64,000 nt of DNA from Streptomyces echinatus. Lineage in GTDB: Bacteria > Actinomycetota > Actinomycetes > Streptomycetales > Streptomycetaceae. The notes beneath the pieces were generated by a model that made no database searches, was not told where the DNA came from, and saw only the letters and a program-made list of their open reading frames with translations. Position 1 is the stretch's first letter. Each line of letters opens with the position of its first letter. This document shows, piece by piece, positions 8,867 through 18,038 of this stretch. Location of the stretch: NCBI RefSeq assembly GCF_014203595.1, contig NZ_JACHJK010000014.1, positions 62,001-126,000 of the forward strand. The letters run 5' to 3'. Both the position numbers and the translations under genes were made by a program.

Positions 8867-9132
8867 TGGGTGCGGACGTGATCGAGCAGGTGCGGTCGTG
8901 GCTGCTGGCACGGAATCCGGAGGTGTCCGCGATCGGCTGGGACGAGGACCTCATCGACAGCCGTCTCATCGACTCCCTCGACTTCCCCCAGCTGCTGCTC
9001 CTGCTGGAGGAGCTGGCCGGCCGGGAGCTGGAGCTGACCCCGGAGAACGTCGTCGCGTTCCGGACCCTGCGCGGCATACGCGACAGGGTCCTGGCGGCCT
9101 CCCCCGGCGCGGACGCGGTGAGCCATGAGTGA
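8866..9132 (+). CDS. Free-standing carrier protein
   Basis: An 88-residue acidic acyl/aminoacyl carrier protein. The phosphopantetheine attachment is Ser37 in RLIDSLDF, followed by helix III (LLLLEELAGRELEL). The ATG shares its A with the TGA of the diiron gene (TGATG), and the 3' end overlaps the next gene by eight bases, so the three are translationally coupled. Position and family knowledge of stand-alone carriers next to amino acid:carrier ligases indicate that it receives the amino acid activated by the next gene product. The PPTase at 16222 could convert it to the holo form. Confidence 0.9.
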   Translation: MGADVIEQVRSWLLARNPEVSAIGWDEDLIDSRLIDSLDFPQLLLLLEELAGRELELTPENVVAFRTLRGIRDRVLAASPGADAVSHE

Positions 9133-9946
9133 CCTCTACACGGCGCGCGGCGGACTCGTCGCGCTCGGCCCGGAACTCGTCCGGCTCATGGACCTGCTGG
9201 ACGGGCGTTTCCAGGGCTGGGCCCGGGAGTGCGGCGCCACGGCGATGGCCTTTCCCACGGTCATCAGCACGGCCGACCTGACCTCGATCGACTACTTCGA
9301 CAACTTCCCCCAGCTCGCGCTGATGACGGCCCCGTTGAAGCTGCCGGCCGAGCGCCCGGAGGCCGGCGCGGCGCTGCCCGCCGACCGGCTCGGCGACAGC
9401 GGGTACGGGCTGGTCTCCGCGGCCTGCTACAACGTCTACCTGCACCACCGGTCCGCCACCCTCGCCGGGCCCCGCAGTGTCACCACCGTCGCCAAGTGCT
9501 TCCGCAACGAGGACCACTACGACGGGCTGCGCCGGCTGCACGGCTTCACCATGCGGGAGATCGTGTTCCTGGGGTCCAGGGAGGCGGTCCTGGACCAGCT
9601 GGCCGCGTTCCGGCCGAAGGTGGTTCGGTTCGCGGCCCGGCTGGGGCTCGACCTGGCGGTCCGGCCGGCGTCCGACCCGTTCTTCGAGAAGGGCGGCGGG
9701 CGGGCCCTGATGGCGCAGCTCTTCCCGGTCAAGGAGGAGTTCGTGCACGGGGGGAACCTGGCCATCGGGTCCCTGAACTTCCACCGCAACTTCTTCGGGG
9801 AGCGGTGCGGCATTTCCCTGGCCGACGGCGGACCGGCCTGCACCGGATGTGTCGCCTTCGGTCTGGAACGGTGGATCGCGGCCCTTCTGGAGACGCACGC
9901 GAACACCGACGACATCTTCGACCGGGTGGCGGAGGCGGCTTCGTGA
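9125..9946 (+). CDS. Amino acid:[carrier protein] ligase, class II seryl-tRNA-synthetase-like
   Basis: A 273-residue homologue of the class II catalytic core without a tRNA-binding arm. Motif 2 is in KCFRNEDHYDGLRRLHGFTM and motif 3 is FGLERW with Arg249. Predicted zinc ligands are Cys125, Glu145 and Cys242, the C-E-C arrangement known from atypical SerRS and the amino acid:[carrier protein] ligases. Characterised relatives adenylate small amino acids (glycine or alanine) and transfer them to a phosphopantetheinyl carrier instead of tRNA. The overlap with the carrier gene supports this partner. Substrate is not determinable by eye. This replaces an NRPS adenylation domain for one building block. 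Confidence 0.88.
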   Translation: MSDLYTARGGLVALGPELVRLMDLLDGRFQGWARECGATAMAFPTVISTADLTSIDYFDNFPQLALMTAPLKLPAERPEAGAALPADRLGDSGYGLVSAACYNVYLHHRSATLAGPRSVTTVAKCFRNEDHYDGLRRLHGFTMREIVFLGSREAVLDQLAAFRPKVVRFAARLGLDLAVRPASDPFFEKGGGRALMAQLFPVKEEFVHGGNLAIGSLNFHRNFFGERCGISLADGGPACTGCVAFGLERWIAALLETHANTDDIFDRVAEAAS

Positions 9947-12900
9947 GCGATCTGCTGGGGCGCCTGGCGGAGCTGTCCGGGCCGGAGCGCGCACAGGTCA
10001 TGGCCCGGCTGCGGCAGCGGGCGGCCGCGACCGACGCGCGGCCGGCCGAACCCGCCGCCGTCTCCGACGCCCAGCAACGGCTGTGGCTGCTCCAGCGCCT
10101 GGACCCCGCCGGCCCGGCCCACCACCTCTCCGCCGCCCTGCACCTGCGGGGGCCGCTCGACGTCGGCGTCCTGCGCACCGCCCTGACCGAGATCACGGCG
10201 CGGCACGAGTCGCTGCGTACCGCCTTCCACGAGCGGGACGGCCGCCCCGTCCGGCACGTCGTCGCGCCCCGGCCCGTCGAACTCCCCCTGGTGGACCTCG
10301 GGGAGCTGCCGCCCGAGGAGCGGGAGCGCCGGGCGCGGGCCCTGCACGCGGAGCACGGCAAGCGCCCGTTCGAGCTGCACCTGGCCCCGCTCGTCCGCTT
10401 CGCCCTCCACCGGTGGACGGCCGAACGGCATGTCCTGACCGTCGTCGCGCACCACCTGGTCTGCGACGGCTGGTCGATGGGCGTGTTCACCTCGGAACTC
10501 GTCACGCTCTACGAGGCCCTCTCCCAGGGGCGTCCGTCCCCCCTGCCGCCTCCGCCCGCCCTTCCGGCCGGTCAGCGGCGCCCCGATGACGGGGACCGCG
10601 GCCGTTCGGTCGCGTACTGGCGCGGCGAGCTCTCCGGCGGCCTGCCGGTCCTCGAACTCCCCGCCGACCGCCCGCGGCCCGCGCGCGAGACGATCCAGGG
10701 CGCCCGGCACGGCTTCCGGATTCCCGCCGCCCTCCACCGGGAGCTGCGCGCGGCGGCTGGCCGTGACCGTTCCACCGTGTACGCCCTGCTGCTCGCCGCG
10801 TACGCCGTCACCCTGCACCGGGTCACCGGCCAATGGGATCTCGTCGTCGGCACCCCCGTGGACGAGCGCCGGAGCGCCGGCGAGGAGGCGCTGATCGGAT
10901 TCTTCGTGAACACCCTGCCGTTGCGGTTGCGGCTCCGCCCGGGCTGGACGTTCGCGGACACGGCCCGGCACGCCGGCGAGGTGCTCGGCGGTGCGCTGGC
11001 GCACGATCTGCCGTTCGGGGACATCGTGCGGGAGACGAACCCGCCCCGGCTGCCCGGCCGCACGCTGCTGCGCCAGACCGCCTTCTCGCTGCAGCCCGGC
11101 GTCGCCGGGGACCGGCGCGCGGGGCGGCTGACCGTCACACCGGCCGCCCCGGACGACTTCGGCATCGGGGTGTCGCCCCTCGAACTCAGCCTGCACCTGC
11201 GCGAGCAGGACGGCGAGCTGCTCGGCTGCTTCGAGTACCGCACCGATCTGTTCGACGCCGGCACCGTCTCCCGGTGGGCCGCGGAGTTCCAGGAGGTGGT
11301 CCGCCAGGCCGTCCGCTCCCCGGACGCGATCGCCGTGACCGGCGGGCCGGCCCCCGAGACTAATCTGACGGACAGTCAACTAGCGCTCTGGTTCGGCAAG
11401 AGGACGGCCGGGGACGTACGGCTGTACTACGAGAACGTCACCGCTCTCTACACCATCACGGCGTCGCTCGACCACGACCGCTTCCAGCGTGCCTTCCAGA
11501 AGCTGGTGGACCACAGCGACGCGCTGCGCAGCACCTTCCACGAGGTGGACGGCATCCCGGTGCGGCGGGTGGCCGAGTCGGTGCCGGCGCCGGTGCCCCT
11601 GGTGGATCTCAGCGGGGAACCGGATCCCCCCGAGGCCGCCCTGCACTGGGCACGGCGGCGCAGCGGGCCGGGGCTCGACGCGGGGCGCGAGGTCTTCGAC
11701 ACCGCCCTGCTCCGGCTGGGCGACAGCACGTTCGCCTGGTATCTGAACGTGGACCACCTGGTCTGCGACGCCTGGTCGATGTCCCTGTTCCTGCGCACCC
11801 TGTCCGAGTACTACGACCTGGACCGGCGGGGCAGCCTCGCCGATGCCGTGCCGCTGCCGCCGTTCCAGGCGTACGTCGACCACGAGCGGTCGCCGAGCGG
11901 CTCCGGGCGCCGGGCCAGGGCGGAACGCCACTGGCGCGCCACGCTGGCCGAACCGGTCGAGCGACTGGCCTTCTACGGCCGGGAGGACGACGTGGCGGGC
12001 ACCACCCGCACCGCCCGGCTCTCCCTCGACCTCGGGCCCGAACGCAGCGCCCGGCTGGCCGGGTTCGCCCGCGAGGAGGGCCACGCCTCGCCCGCCGTCG
12101 CGTTCGCCACCGCCCTCTTCGCCTACCTCCATCGCGTCGGGGGCGGCGAACTCCTGCGGGTGGGCACACCGTTCGCCAACCGGCCGGCCGAGTTCCGCGG
12201 CACGGCAGGCCTGTTCATGAACGTGCTGCCGCTGCAGCTGCGGGTCACCGGCGACACCCCGCTCCGGCTGCTCGCCCGGGAGACACAGCGGTCCTTCCTG
12301 GAGGCCGCCCGCCACCAGGACCACGTGCCCCGGCACCGGGCCGGCGCCCGCCTCTACGACGTCTACCTCAACTATCAGAACGCCGTGTTCGAAGGCTTCG
12401 GCGGCACGGTCGGCTTCGACCTCCTCGACACCGGGCACTCCCCCGACCGGCTCACCCTGCAGGTCCGCGAGCTGCGCCGGGGCCCCGCCGCCCCGCCCCG
12501 CTTCGTGCTCGACTTCGACTTCAACACCGCCTGCTTCGACGAGACCCACCGGGAACGCACCACCGGCCACTACCTCGCCCTGCTCGACGCCCTCCTGGCC
12601 CGTCCCGACCAGCCGGTCTCGGCCCCGCCGATGCTGTCGGACGAGGAGCTGAAACAGCTCGACTCCTGGAACGACACGGCCCGCTCCTACGACCTCGGCA
12701 CACCGCTGCACGCGCACGTCGAGCGGCAGGCACGCCGTACCCCCGACGCGACCGCCGTCGTCTTCGAGGACCGCGCCCTCACGTACGCGGAGCTGGACAC
12801 GGCGGCCGGCCGACTGGCCCGGCGCATCCGCCGGACGGTCGGGGACGACCGCCTTACGCCCGGCGCGACGGTGGCCGTGCTCATGGAACGTTCCCTGGAG

Positions 12901-15297
12901 CTGGTCGTCGCCCTGCTCGCGGTGCTCAAGGCGGGCGGCGCCTATCTCCCGCTCGATCCGGCCGCCCCGGCCGAGCGCACGGCGTTCATGCTCGCGGACT
13001 CCGGCACCGAGCTGGTGCTCACCGGCGGGCCGGCCGACGACGTCCCGGGCGGCGTCCCGGTCCTGCGGGTCGACGCCGCCGCGCCGGCGGAGCCGGAACC
13101 GGACGGCGTGGCGCCCGAGGTGGCCGTGGCCCCCGGCCAATCCGCCTATCTCATCTACACATCGGGCTCCACGGGCACACCCAAGTGCGTCCAGCTGACC
13201 CACCGGGGCATATGCAACCGCCTCCTGTGGATGCAGGAGGCGTACGGCCTCACCGCGGCCGACACGGTCCTGCAGAAGACGCCGTTCACGTTCGACGTGT
13301 CCGTATGGGAGTTCTTCTGGCCGCTCATGACCGGTGCGCGGCTCGTCGTGGCCCGCCCCGGAGGCCACCGGGACCCGGGCTACCTGGCCGAGGTGATCCG
13401 TCGCGAGTCGGTGACGACCGTGCACTTCGTCCCGTCGATGCTGCGCGTCTTCCTCACCGACCCGGCGGCCGCCGGCTGCGGTTCGCTCCGCCGGGTGGTC
13501 GCCAGCGGCGAGGCGCTGTCACCGGACCTCGTCCGGCGGTTCTTCCGGGTGTTCACCCCGCCGGCCGTCGAGCTGCACAACCTGTACGGCCCCACCGAGG
13601 CCTCCGTGGACGTGTCGGCGTGGCGGTGCCGCCCCGAGGACGCATCCGGCCCCGTGCCCATCGGCCGCCCGGTGGCCAACACCACGCTCGACGTGCTCGA
13701 CGACCGGCTGGCCCCGCTGCCGCCCGGCCTCACGGGGGAGCTGCACATCGGCGGGGTCCAGGTCGCGACCGGGTACCGGGGCCGCGACGAACTGACCGCC
13801 GAACGGTTCGTGCCCGATCCGCGCCGGCCCGGTGGACGGCTGTACCGGACCGGCGATCTGGTACGGCAACGGCCCGACGGCGCCTTCGAGTTCATCGGCC
13901 GCGCCGACGGCCAGGTCAAGCTGCGCGGCCACCGCGTCGAGCTCGGGGAGATCGAGGCACGGCTGGCCGCGCACCCGTCCGTGCAGGCCGCCGCGGTGCG
14001 CCTGGCGCAGGACCGTCTGGTGGCGTACGTCGTACCGGTTGCCGGTACCGAGCCGCCCGGGCCGCGGGAGCTGCGCGCCTTCCTGGAACGCGCCCTGCCG
14101 GACCACATGGTGCCGCCCGTCTTCGTCCCCCTGGCCACCCTGCCCGTCACCGCCAACGGCAAGCTCGACCGGGCGGCACTGCCGCTGCCCGGACCGGCGT
14201 CGGCCGCCGTCGCCCCGGCCGGCCCGGCACAAACCGCGCTCCAGCGCACCGTGACCGGGCTGTGGGCCGGACTGCTCGGGTGCGAGCCGGACTCGATCGG
14301 GCTCGACGACGACTTCTTCGAGCTCGGTGGTCACTCACTGCTCGCGGCGCGCCTCATGGCGGCGGTGGCCCGCCGTTTCGGGGTACGGCTGCCCCTCACG
14401 GCCCTCTTCGAGGCTCCCACGGTGGCCCGGTTCGCGGAGCTGGTCTCGGCGGGCTCCGCGCACTCGCCGATCGTGTCGCTCCGTGCGCCGGTCACACCCG
14501 CGCCGCTCTTCCTGCTGCACCCCGCGGGCGGTGACGTGATGGCGTACCGGGAGCTGGTCTCGCTGCTGCCCGAGGGCCGGGAGGTGCTGGGCATCCGGTC
14601 CCGCGCGCTGTCCGGCGAGGCCGAGGCGGACAGTCTCGCCGCCCTGGCCGCCCGGTACGTGGACGTCGTCCGGGAGCGCCGGCCGGCCGGGCCCTACCTC
14701 CTCGCGGGCTGGTCCATGGGCGGCGCCCTGGCGGTCGAGGTGGCGGCCGGTCTCGAGGCCGCGGGCGAACGGGTCGCCCTGGTCGCGCTGCTCGACTCCG
14801 CCGTCCCCGGCGCGGGCGAATCCGACCCGCTGCTCGCACCGGCCGTCGCCCTGGCGGACTCGCTGCCCGGGCTGGACGTCACCGCCGGGAACACGGCGGC
14901 ACTCCGCGAGCGGCTGCGCGGACTGCCCCTGGAGGAGCGGCTGAAGCTGCTGATCGGCTGGGCGGAGGAGCGCGGCGCACAGATACGGCCGTCCGATGCC
15001 CTGCGACGGCAGGCGGAACTCGCCGAGCGGCACGAGCGCCTGGTGCTCACCCATCGGCCGTCGGTCGTCGACGCCCCGCTCACGCTCTGGTGGGCCCGCG
15101 ACCGGCTCCGTGAACTCCGCGCCTCCTGGGCACGGCAGACCCGGGGCGGCGTCCGTGAGGAGGCGGCGCTCCCCGGCAACCACTTCACCCTGCTCCGCCC
15201 GCCCCATGTCGCCCAGGTCGCCCAGCGGCTGGCGGCGGCCCTGGACGCAGCCGAGCGAACCGTCCCCGTAGACCGACAAGGAAGTGAACATCCGTGA
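9943..15297 (+). CDS. Nonribosomal peptide synthetase, C-C-A(Ser)-PCP-TE
   Basis: A 1784-residue, single-module-plus synthetase starting at GTG 9943 (four-base overlap). Domains: N-terminal helix 1-35; C1 about 40-470 with H170-H171 and D175-G176 in HHLVCDGWS; C2 about 475-900 with the altered motif DHLVCDAW (second, catalytic His605 kept, first His is Asp604, Gly is Ala610); A about 925-1415 with YTSGSTGTPK and NLYGPTEA; PCP Ser1465 in GGHSLLA; thioesterase about 1515-1775 with Ser1591 in GWSMGG and His in GNHFTLL. The hand-aligned specificity code is D1118 V1119 W1122 H1161 V1186 S1188 L1214 V1222 D1223 K1407, one residue from the EntF serine code. Two C domains with one A domain imply that one aminoacyl unit is supplied in trans. 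Confidence 0.93.
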   Translation: MSDLLGRLAELSGPERAQVMARLRQRAAATDARPAEPAAVSDAQQRLWLLQRLDPAGPAHHLSAALHLRGPLDVGVLRTALTEITARHESLRTAFHERDGRPVRHVVAPRPVELPLVDLGELPPEERERRARALHAEHGKRPFELHLAPLVRFALHRWTAERHVLTVVAHHLVCDGWSMGVFTSELVTLYEALSQGRPSPLPPPPALPAGQRRPDDGDRGRSVAYWRGELSGGLPVLELPADRPRPARETIQGARHGFRIPAALHRELRAAAGRDRSTVYALLLAAYAVTLHRVTGQWDLVVGTPVDERRSAGEEALIGFFVNTLPLRLRLRPGWTFADTARHAGEVLGGALAHDLPFGDIVRETNPPRLPGRTLLRQTAFSLQPGVAGDRRAGRLTVTPAAPDDFGIGVSPLELSLHLREQDGELLGCFEYRTDLFDAGTVSRWAAEFQEVVRQAVRSPDAIAVTGGPAPETNLTDSQLALWFGKRTAGDVRLYYENVTALYTITASLDHDRFQRAFQKLVDHSDALRSTFHEVDGIPVRRVAESVPAPVPLVDLSGEPDPPEAALHWARRRSGPGLDAGREVFDTALLRLGDSTFAWYLNVDHLVCDAWSMSLFLRTLSEYYDLDRRGSLADAVPLPPFQAYVDHERSPSGSGRRARAERHWRATLAEPVERLAFYGREDDVAGTTRTARLSLDLGPERSARLAGFAREEGHASPAVAFATALFAYLHRVGGGELLRVGTPFANRPAEFRGTAGLFMNVLPLQLRVTGDTPLRLLARETQRSFLEAARHQDHVPRHRAGARLYDVYLNYQNAVFEGFGGTVGFDLLDTGHSPDRLTLQVRELRRGPAAPPRFVLDFDFNTACFDETHRERTTGHYLALLDALLARPDQPVSAPPMLSDEELKQLDSWNDTARSYDLGTPLHAHVERQARRTPDATAVVFEDRALTYAELDTAAGRLARRIRRTVGDDRLTPGATVAVLMERSLELVVALLAVLKAGGAYLPLDPAAPAERTAFMLADSGTELVLTGGPADDVPGGVPVLRVDAAAPAEPEPDGVAPEVAVAPGQSAYLIYTSGSTGTPKCVQLTHRGICNRLLWMQEAYGLTAADTVLQKTPFTFDVSVWEFFWPLMTGARLVVARPGGHRDPGYLAEVIRRESVTTVHFVPSMLRVFLTDPAAAGCGSLRRVVASGEALSPDLVRRFFRVFTPPAVELHNLYGPTEASVDVSAWRCRPEDASGPVPIGRPVANTTLDVLDDRLAPLPPGLTGELHIGGVQVATGYRGRDELTAERFVPDPRRPGGRLYRTGDLVRQRPDGAFEFIGRADGQVKLRGHRVELGEIEARLAAHPSVQAAAVRLAQDRLVAYVVPVAGTEPPGPRELRAFLERALPDHMVPPVFVPLATLPVTANGKLDRAALPLPGPASAAVAPAGPAQTALQRTVTGLWAGLLGCEPDSIGLDDDFFELGGHSLLAARLMAAVARRFGVRLPLTALFEAPTVARFAELVSAGSAHSPIVSLRAPVTPAPLFLLHPAGGDVMAYRELVSLLPEGREVLGIRSRALSGEAEADSLAALAARYVDVVRERRPAGPYLLAGWSMGGALAVEVAAGLEAAGERVALVALLDSAVPGAGESDPLLAPAVALADSLPGLDVTAGNTAALRERLRGLPLEERLKLLIGWAEERGAQIRPSDALRRQAELAERHERLVLTHRPSVVDAPLTLWWARDRLRELRASWARQTRGGVREEAALPGNHFTLLRPPHVAQVAQRLAAALDAAERTVPVDRQGSEHP

Positions 15298-16214
15298 CCT
15301 CTGCGCAAGCCAATCAGGGGACCGCTTCACCGGAGACTCCCACCCCGTCCTCGGGCACCCCACCCCTCGCGGTGGCGGCGGGGCTGCTCACCGTCTTCCT
15401 GTGGGCCTCGGCGTTCATCGGCATCCGGGCGGCCGGTGAGGACCTCGATCCCGGCGCCCTGACCCTGGCGCGCCTGTTCATCGGCGCGGTGCTGCTGGGC
15501 GCCGTCGTGCTGATCCGCAAGGTTCCGCTGCCGCCCCGCGCCGACCTGCCGCGGCTCTTCCTGTGCGGTCTGCTGTGGTTCGGCGTGTACAACGTCGCGC
15601 TCAACGCCGCCGAGCAGCGCATCGACGCCGGCACCACGTCCATGATCATCAGTCTGGGGCCGGTGCTGATCGCCGTGCTGGCCGGCCTCCTGCTCAAAGA
15701 GGGCTTCCCGCGCCCGCTGGTCGTCGGTGGTGTCGTCGCGCTGGCCGGGGTGGTGCTGATCGGCTTCGCGACCTCCAGCAAGGGCCTGGAGGCCGGTACG
15801 GGCAGCGCGCTGGCGCTGCTGGCCGCCGCCGCGTACGCGGGCGGCGTCGTCACCGAGAAGCCGCTGCTGGGCAACAGTTCGGCACTCGTGATCACCTGGC
15901 TGGCCTGTGTCGTCGGTGCCGTGCTCTGCCTGCCGTTCCTGCCCCAGCTGATCGACAACCTCTCGCACGCGAGCGGCAAGTCGATCGGCTGGACGCTGTA
16001 CCTCGGTGTCTTCCCCACCTCGGTCGCCTTCACCACGTGGGGCTACGCGCTGGCCCGTTCCACCGCGGGGAAGATGGGGGCGCTCACCTATCTCTCCCCG
16101 CCGATCGCGGTGACCCTGGCCTGGCTGATCCTCGACGAGACACCGCCGTGGCTGGCGGTGGTGGGCGGCGCGCTGTCGCTCGCCGGTGTCGTCTACAGCC
16201 AGCGCAGGAAGTGA
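15294..16214 (+). CDS. EamA (DMT superfamily) transporter
   Basis: A 306-residue inner-membrane protein with about ten hydrophobic segments in two EamA repeats (repeat 1 about 20-150, repeat 2 about 165-300, the second ending near LTYLSPPIAVTLAWLILDE). Family members export metabolites and amino-acid derivatives. GTG 15294 overlaps the NRPS stop by four bases, with AAGGAAG upstream. Its place inside the biosynthetic operon suggests product export or self-resistance. Confidence 0.9.
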   Translation: MTSAQANQGTASPETPTPSSGTPPLAVAAGLLTVFLWASAFIGIRAAGEDLDPGALTLARLFIGAVLLGAVVLIRKVPLPPRADLPRLFLCGLLWFGVYNVALNAAEQRIDAGTTSMIISLGPVLIAVLAGLLLKEGFPRPLVVGGVVALAGVVLIGFATSSKGLEAGTGSALALLAAAAYAGGVVTEKPLLGNSSALVITWLACVVGAVLCLPFLPQLIDNLSHASGKSIGWTLYLGVFPTSVAFTTWGYALARSTAGKMGALTYLSPPIAVTLAWLILDETPPWLAVVGGALSLAGVVYSQRRK

Positions 16215-16221
16215 GGAACCC

Positions 16222-16986
16222 GTGCCGGCGGCCCTGACGGTCGCGGTCGTGGCGACGGAGCGGCTCCTGGCCCTGCCGGGTGCCGACGCGTCGGTCCTGA
16301 CCGCCGCGGAGCGCGGCCGTCTCGCCGCAGCGCGCACCGGCCGGGCGCGGGCCGACTTCCTTGCCGCGCGCGTCCTGGCCCGGCTGTGCGTGGCGCGGCG
16401 GACCGGCCGCCCGGTCCGGGACGTCGTGCTGGAGCAGCGCTGCCCGGGCTGTGCGGGGCCGCACGGCCGGCCGCACGTCAGGGACGTCCGGTGCCGGGTC
16501 AGCTTCTCGTACGGGGACGGGGTGGTGGCGGCCTCGGCCGCCGACCGGCCCGTCGGCATCGACATCGAGCGGCTGCCCGGGCCGGGCGCCCGCGGCGGCA
16601 CCCCGGACCTCCGGGGGTTCGGGCACTTCCTGACCCGCGGCGAGACCGACCGCATCCGCGGCTCCCCCGCTCCGCGCTCCGCGTTCCTCCGTACCTGGGT
16701 ACGGAAGGAGGCCCTGGTCAAGCTGACCGCGCGGGGGCTGCCCGCGATGGCAGGCCTGGACCTCTCGCACCTGCCGCCGCACCCCGCTCGCCGGGACCGG
16801 CCGTACCGGCTCGGCCCGCACCTCCTGTACGACCTGTCCGACGTGCCGTCCGAGGTGCTCGGCGCGGTCGCCGTCGCCGCTCCCGGTCCGCCGGCGGGCC
16901 CCGGTTCCACAGCCGCCTCCGGCATGCAGTCGCTCACTCTCGACGACCTGATCGAGACCCTCGCATCCCAGGGAGAAGAACCATGA
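16222..16986 (+). CDS. 4'-phosphopantetheinyl transferase, Sfp type
   Basis: A 254-residue enzyme that transfers phosphopantetheine from CoA to carrier-domain serines. Magnesium and catalytic motifs are visible: PVGIDIERL and TWVRKEALVKLTARG (the WxxKEA core). GTG at 16222 follows GAGG seven bases after the exporter stop. It is the likely activator of the three carriers of this operon (FAAL fusion, free carrier, NRPS PCP). The C-terminus carries an extra 25-residue tail (about SGMQSLTLDDLIETLASQ) beyond the usual core. Confidence 0.9.
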   Translation: MPAALTVAVVATERLLALPGADASVLTAAERGRLAAARTGRARADFLAARVLARLCVARRTGRPVRDVVLEQRCPGCAGPHGRPHVRDVRCRVSFSYGDGVVAASAADRPVGIDIERLPGPGARGGTPDLRGFGHFLTRGETDRIRGSPAPRSAFLRTWVRKEALVKLTARGLPAMAGLDLSHLPPHPARRDRPYRLGPHLLYDLSDVPSEVLGAVAVAAPGPPAGPGSTAASGMQSLTLDDLIETLASQGEEP

Positions 16987-18038
16987 CCGAGGTACAGCCC
17001 CAGCCCGGGAGCGTCGTCCCGGACGCCCTGACCACCGTCCTGCTCGGGCACAACGCCTTCCAGTTCACGCGCGCCGGGGTCGAACTCGGCCTCTTCGACC
17101 TGCTGGAGCGCAGCCCGGGCACCCCTCGTGACCGGATCGGCGCCGAACTGGGCCTCGCGGAACGGCCCTTGGACATCCTGCTGCTCGGCGTGACCTCGCT
17201 GCGGCTGGTCGAGCGCACCGACGACGGGTACGTCAACGCCAAGGCGATCTCCGACCTGTTCACCGGCGGACACTGGGAACTCGTCAAGGCGGTCGTCGGG
17301 TTCGAGGCCTACGTCACCTATCCGGGCCTCGTCGACTTCACCGAGTCGCTGCGGGCCGACAGCAACATCGGGCTGCGGCGCTACCCGGGTGACGGCGCCA
17401 CGGTCTACCACCGGCTCAGCGAGGATCCCGAACTGCTCAAGGTCTTCTACCACTTCATGGGCACCTGGTCGGCCGTGGCGAGCAAGCACCTGATCAGGTA
17501 CGGCGACTTCAGCTCCTCCCGGCGCATCCTCGACGTCGGCGGCGGGGACGCGACGATGGCCATCGCGGTGGCCGGTGCCCACCCGGACGTGGAGGTCACG
17601 GTCCTGGAGATCCCGAAGGTGGTCGACCTCGCGCGCAAGCGGGTCGAGGAGGCGGGGCTCGGCGACCGGGTGAAGGTCGTCGAGGGGGACATCTTCGCGG
17701 GCGACTACCCCGAGGGGCACGACACGGTGATGTACGTGCACCAGCTGCAGATCTGGCCGCAGGACCGCATCCGGGTACTGCTGGGCCACGGGCACTCCGC
17801 GCTGCCGGAGGGCGGCCGGGTGCTGATCCTGAACTCCATGTCCGAGGACGACTACGACGGTCCGCTGATGGCCGCCCTGGCCAGCCCGTTCTTCGCGGCC
17901 GTGGCGGGTGAGGGCGGGATGCTCTACTCCTGGGAGGGCTACGAGAAGTCGCTCAAGGAAGTCGGGTTCGACCGGGTCCGGCGCACCCGCTGCACCGAGG
18001 CCATCACCCCGCACGGCATCATCACGGCGGTCAAGTGA
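16983..18038 (+). CDS. SAM-dependent O-methyltransferase (Methyltransf_2 type)
   Basis: A 351-residue protein with an N-terminal winged-helix dimerisation region (about 10-100, including VELGLFDLLERSPGTPRDRI) and a C-terminal Rossmann methyltransferase with the SAM motif ILDVGGGDATMAIAVA and acidic TVLEIPKV. The layout matches small-molecule O-methyltransferases of antibiotic pathways. The catalytic His of many relatives is not obvious here: the corresponding stretch reads YVHQLQIWPQDRI, where His is followed by Gln-Leu-Gln instead of the common Leu-His-Asp. ATG 16983 overlaps the PPTase stop by four bases. Possible targets are a hydroxamate, N-hydroxy, carboxyl or serine hydroxyl group. Confidence 0.87.
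   Translation: MTEVQPQPGSVVPDALTTVLLGHNAFQFTRAGVELGLFDLLERSPGTPRDRIGAELGLAERPLDILLLGVTSLRLVERTDDGYVNAKAISDLFTGGHWELVKAVVGFEAYVTYPGLVDFTESLRADSNIGLRRYPGDGATVYHRLSEDPELLKVFYHFMGTWSAVASKHLIRYGDFSSSRRILDVGGGDATMAIAVAGAHPDVEVTVLEIPKVVDLARKRVEEAGLGDRVKVVEGDIFAGDYPEGHDTVMYVHQLQIWPQDRIRVLLGHGHSALPEGGRVLILNSMSEDDYDGPLMAALASPFFAAVAGEGGMLYSWEGYEKSLKEVGFDRVRRTRCTEAITPHGIITAVK

Noticed and set aside
9943..15297. Epimerisation or methylation domain within the NRPS
   Set aside because: Space between C, A, PCP and TE motifs is fully used; no SAM or E-domain motifs seen.
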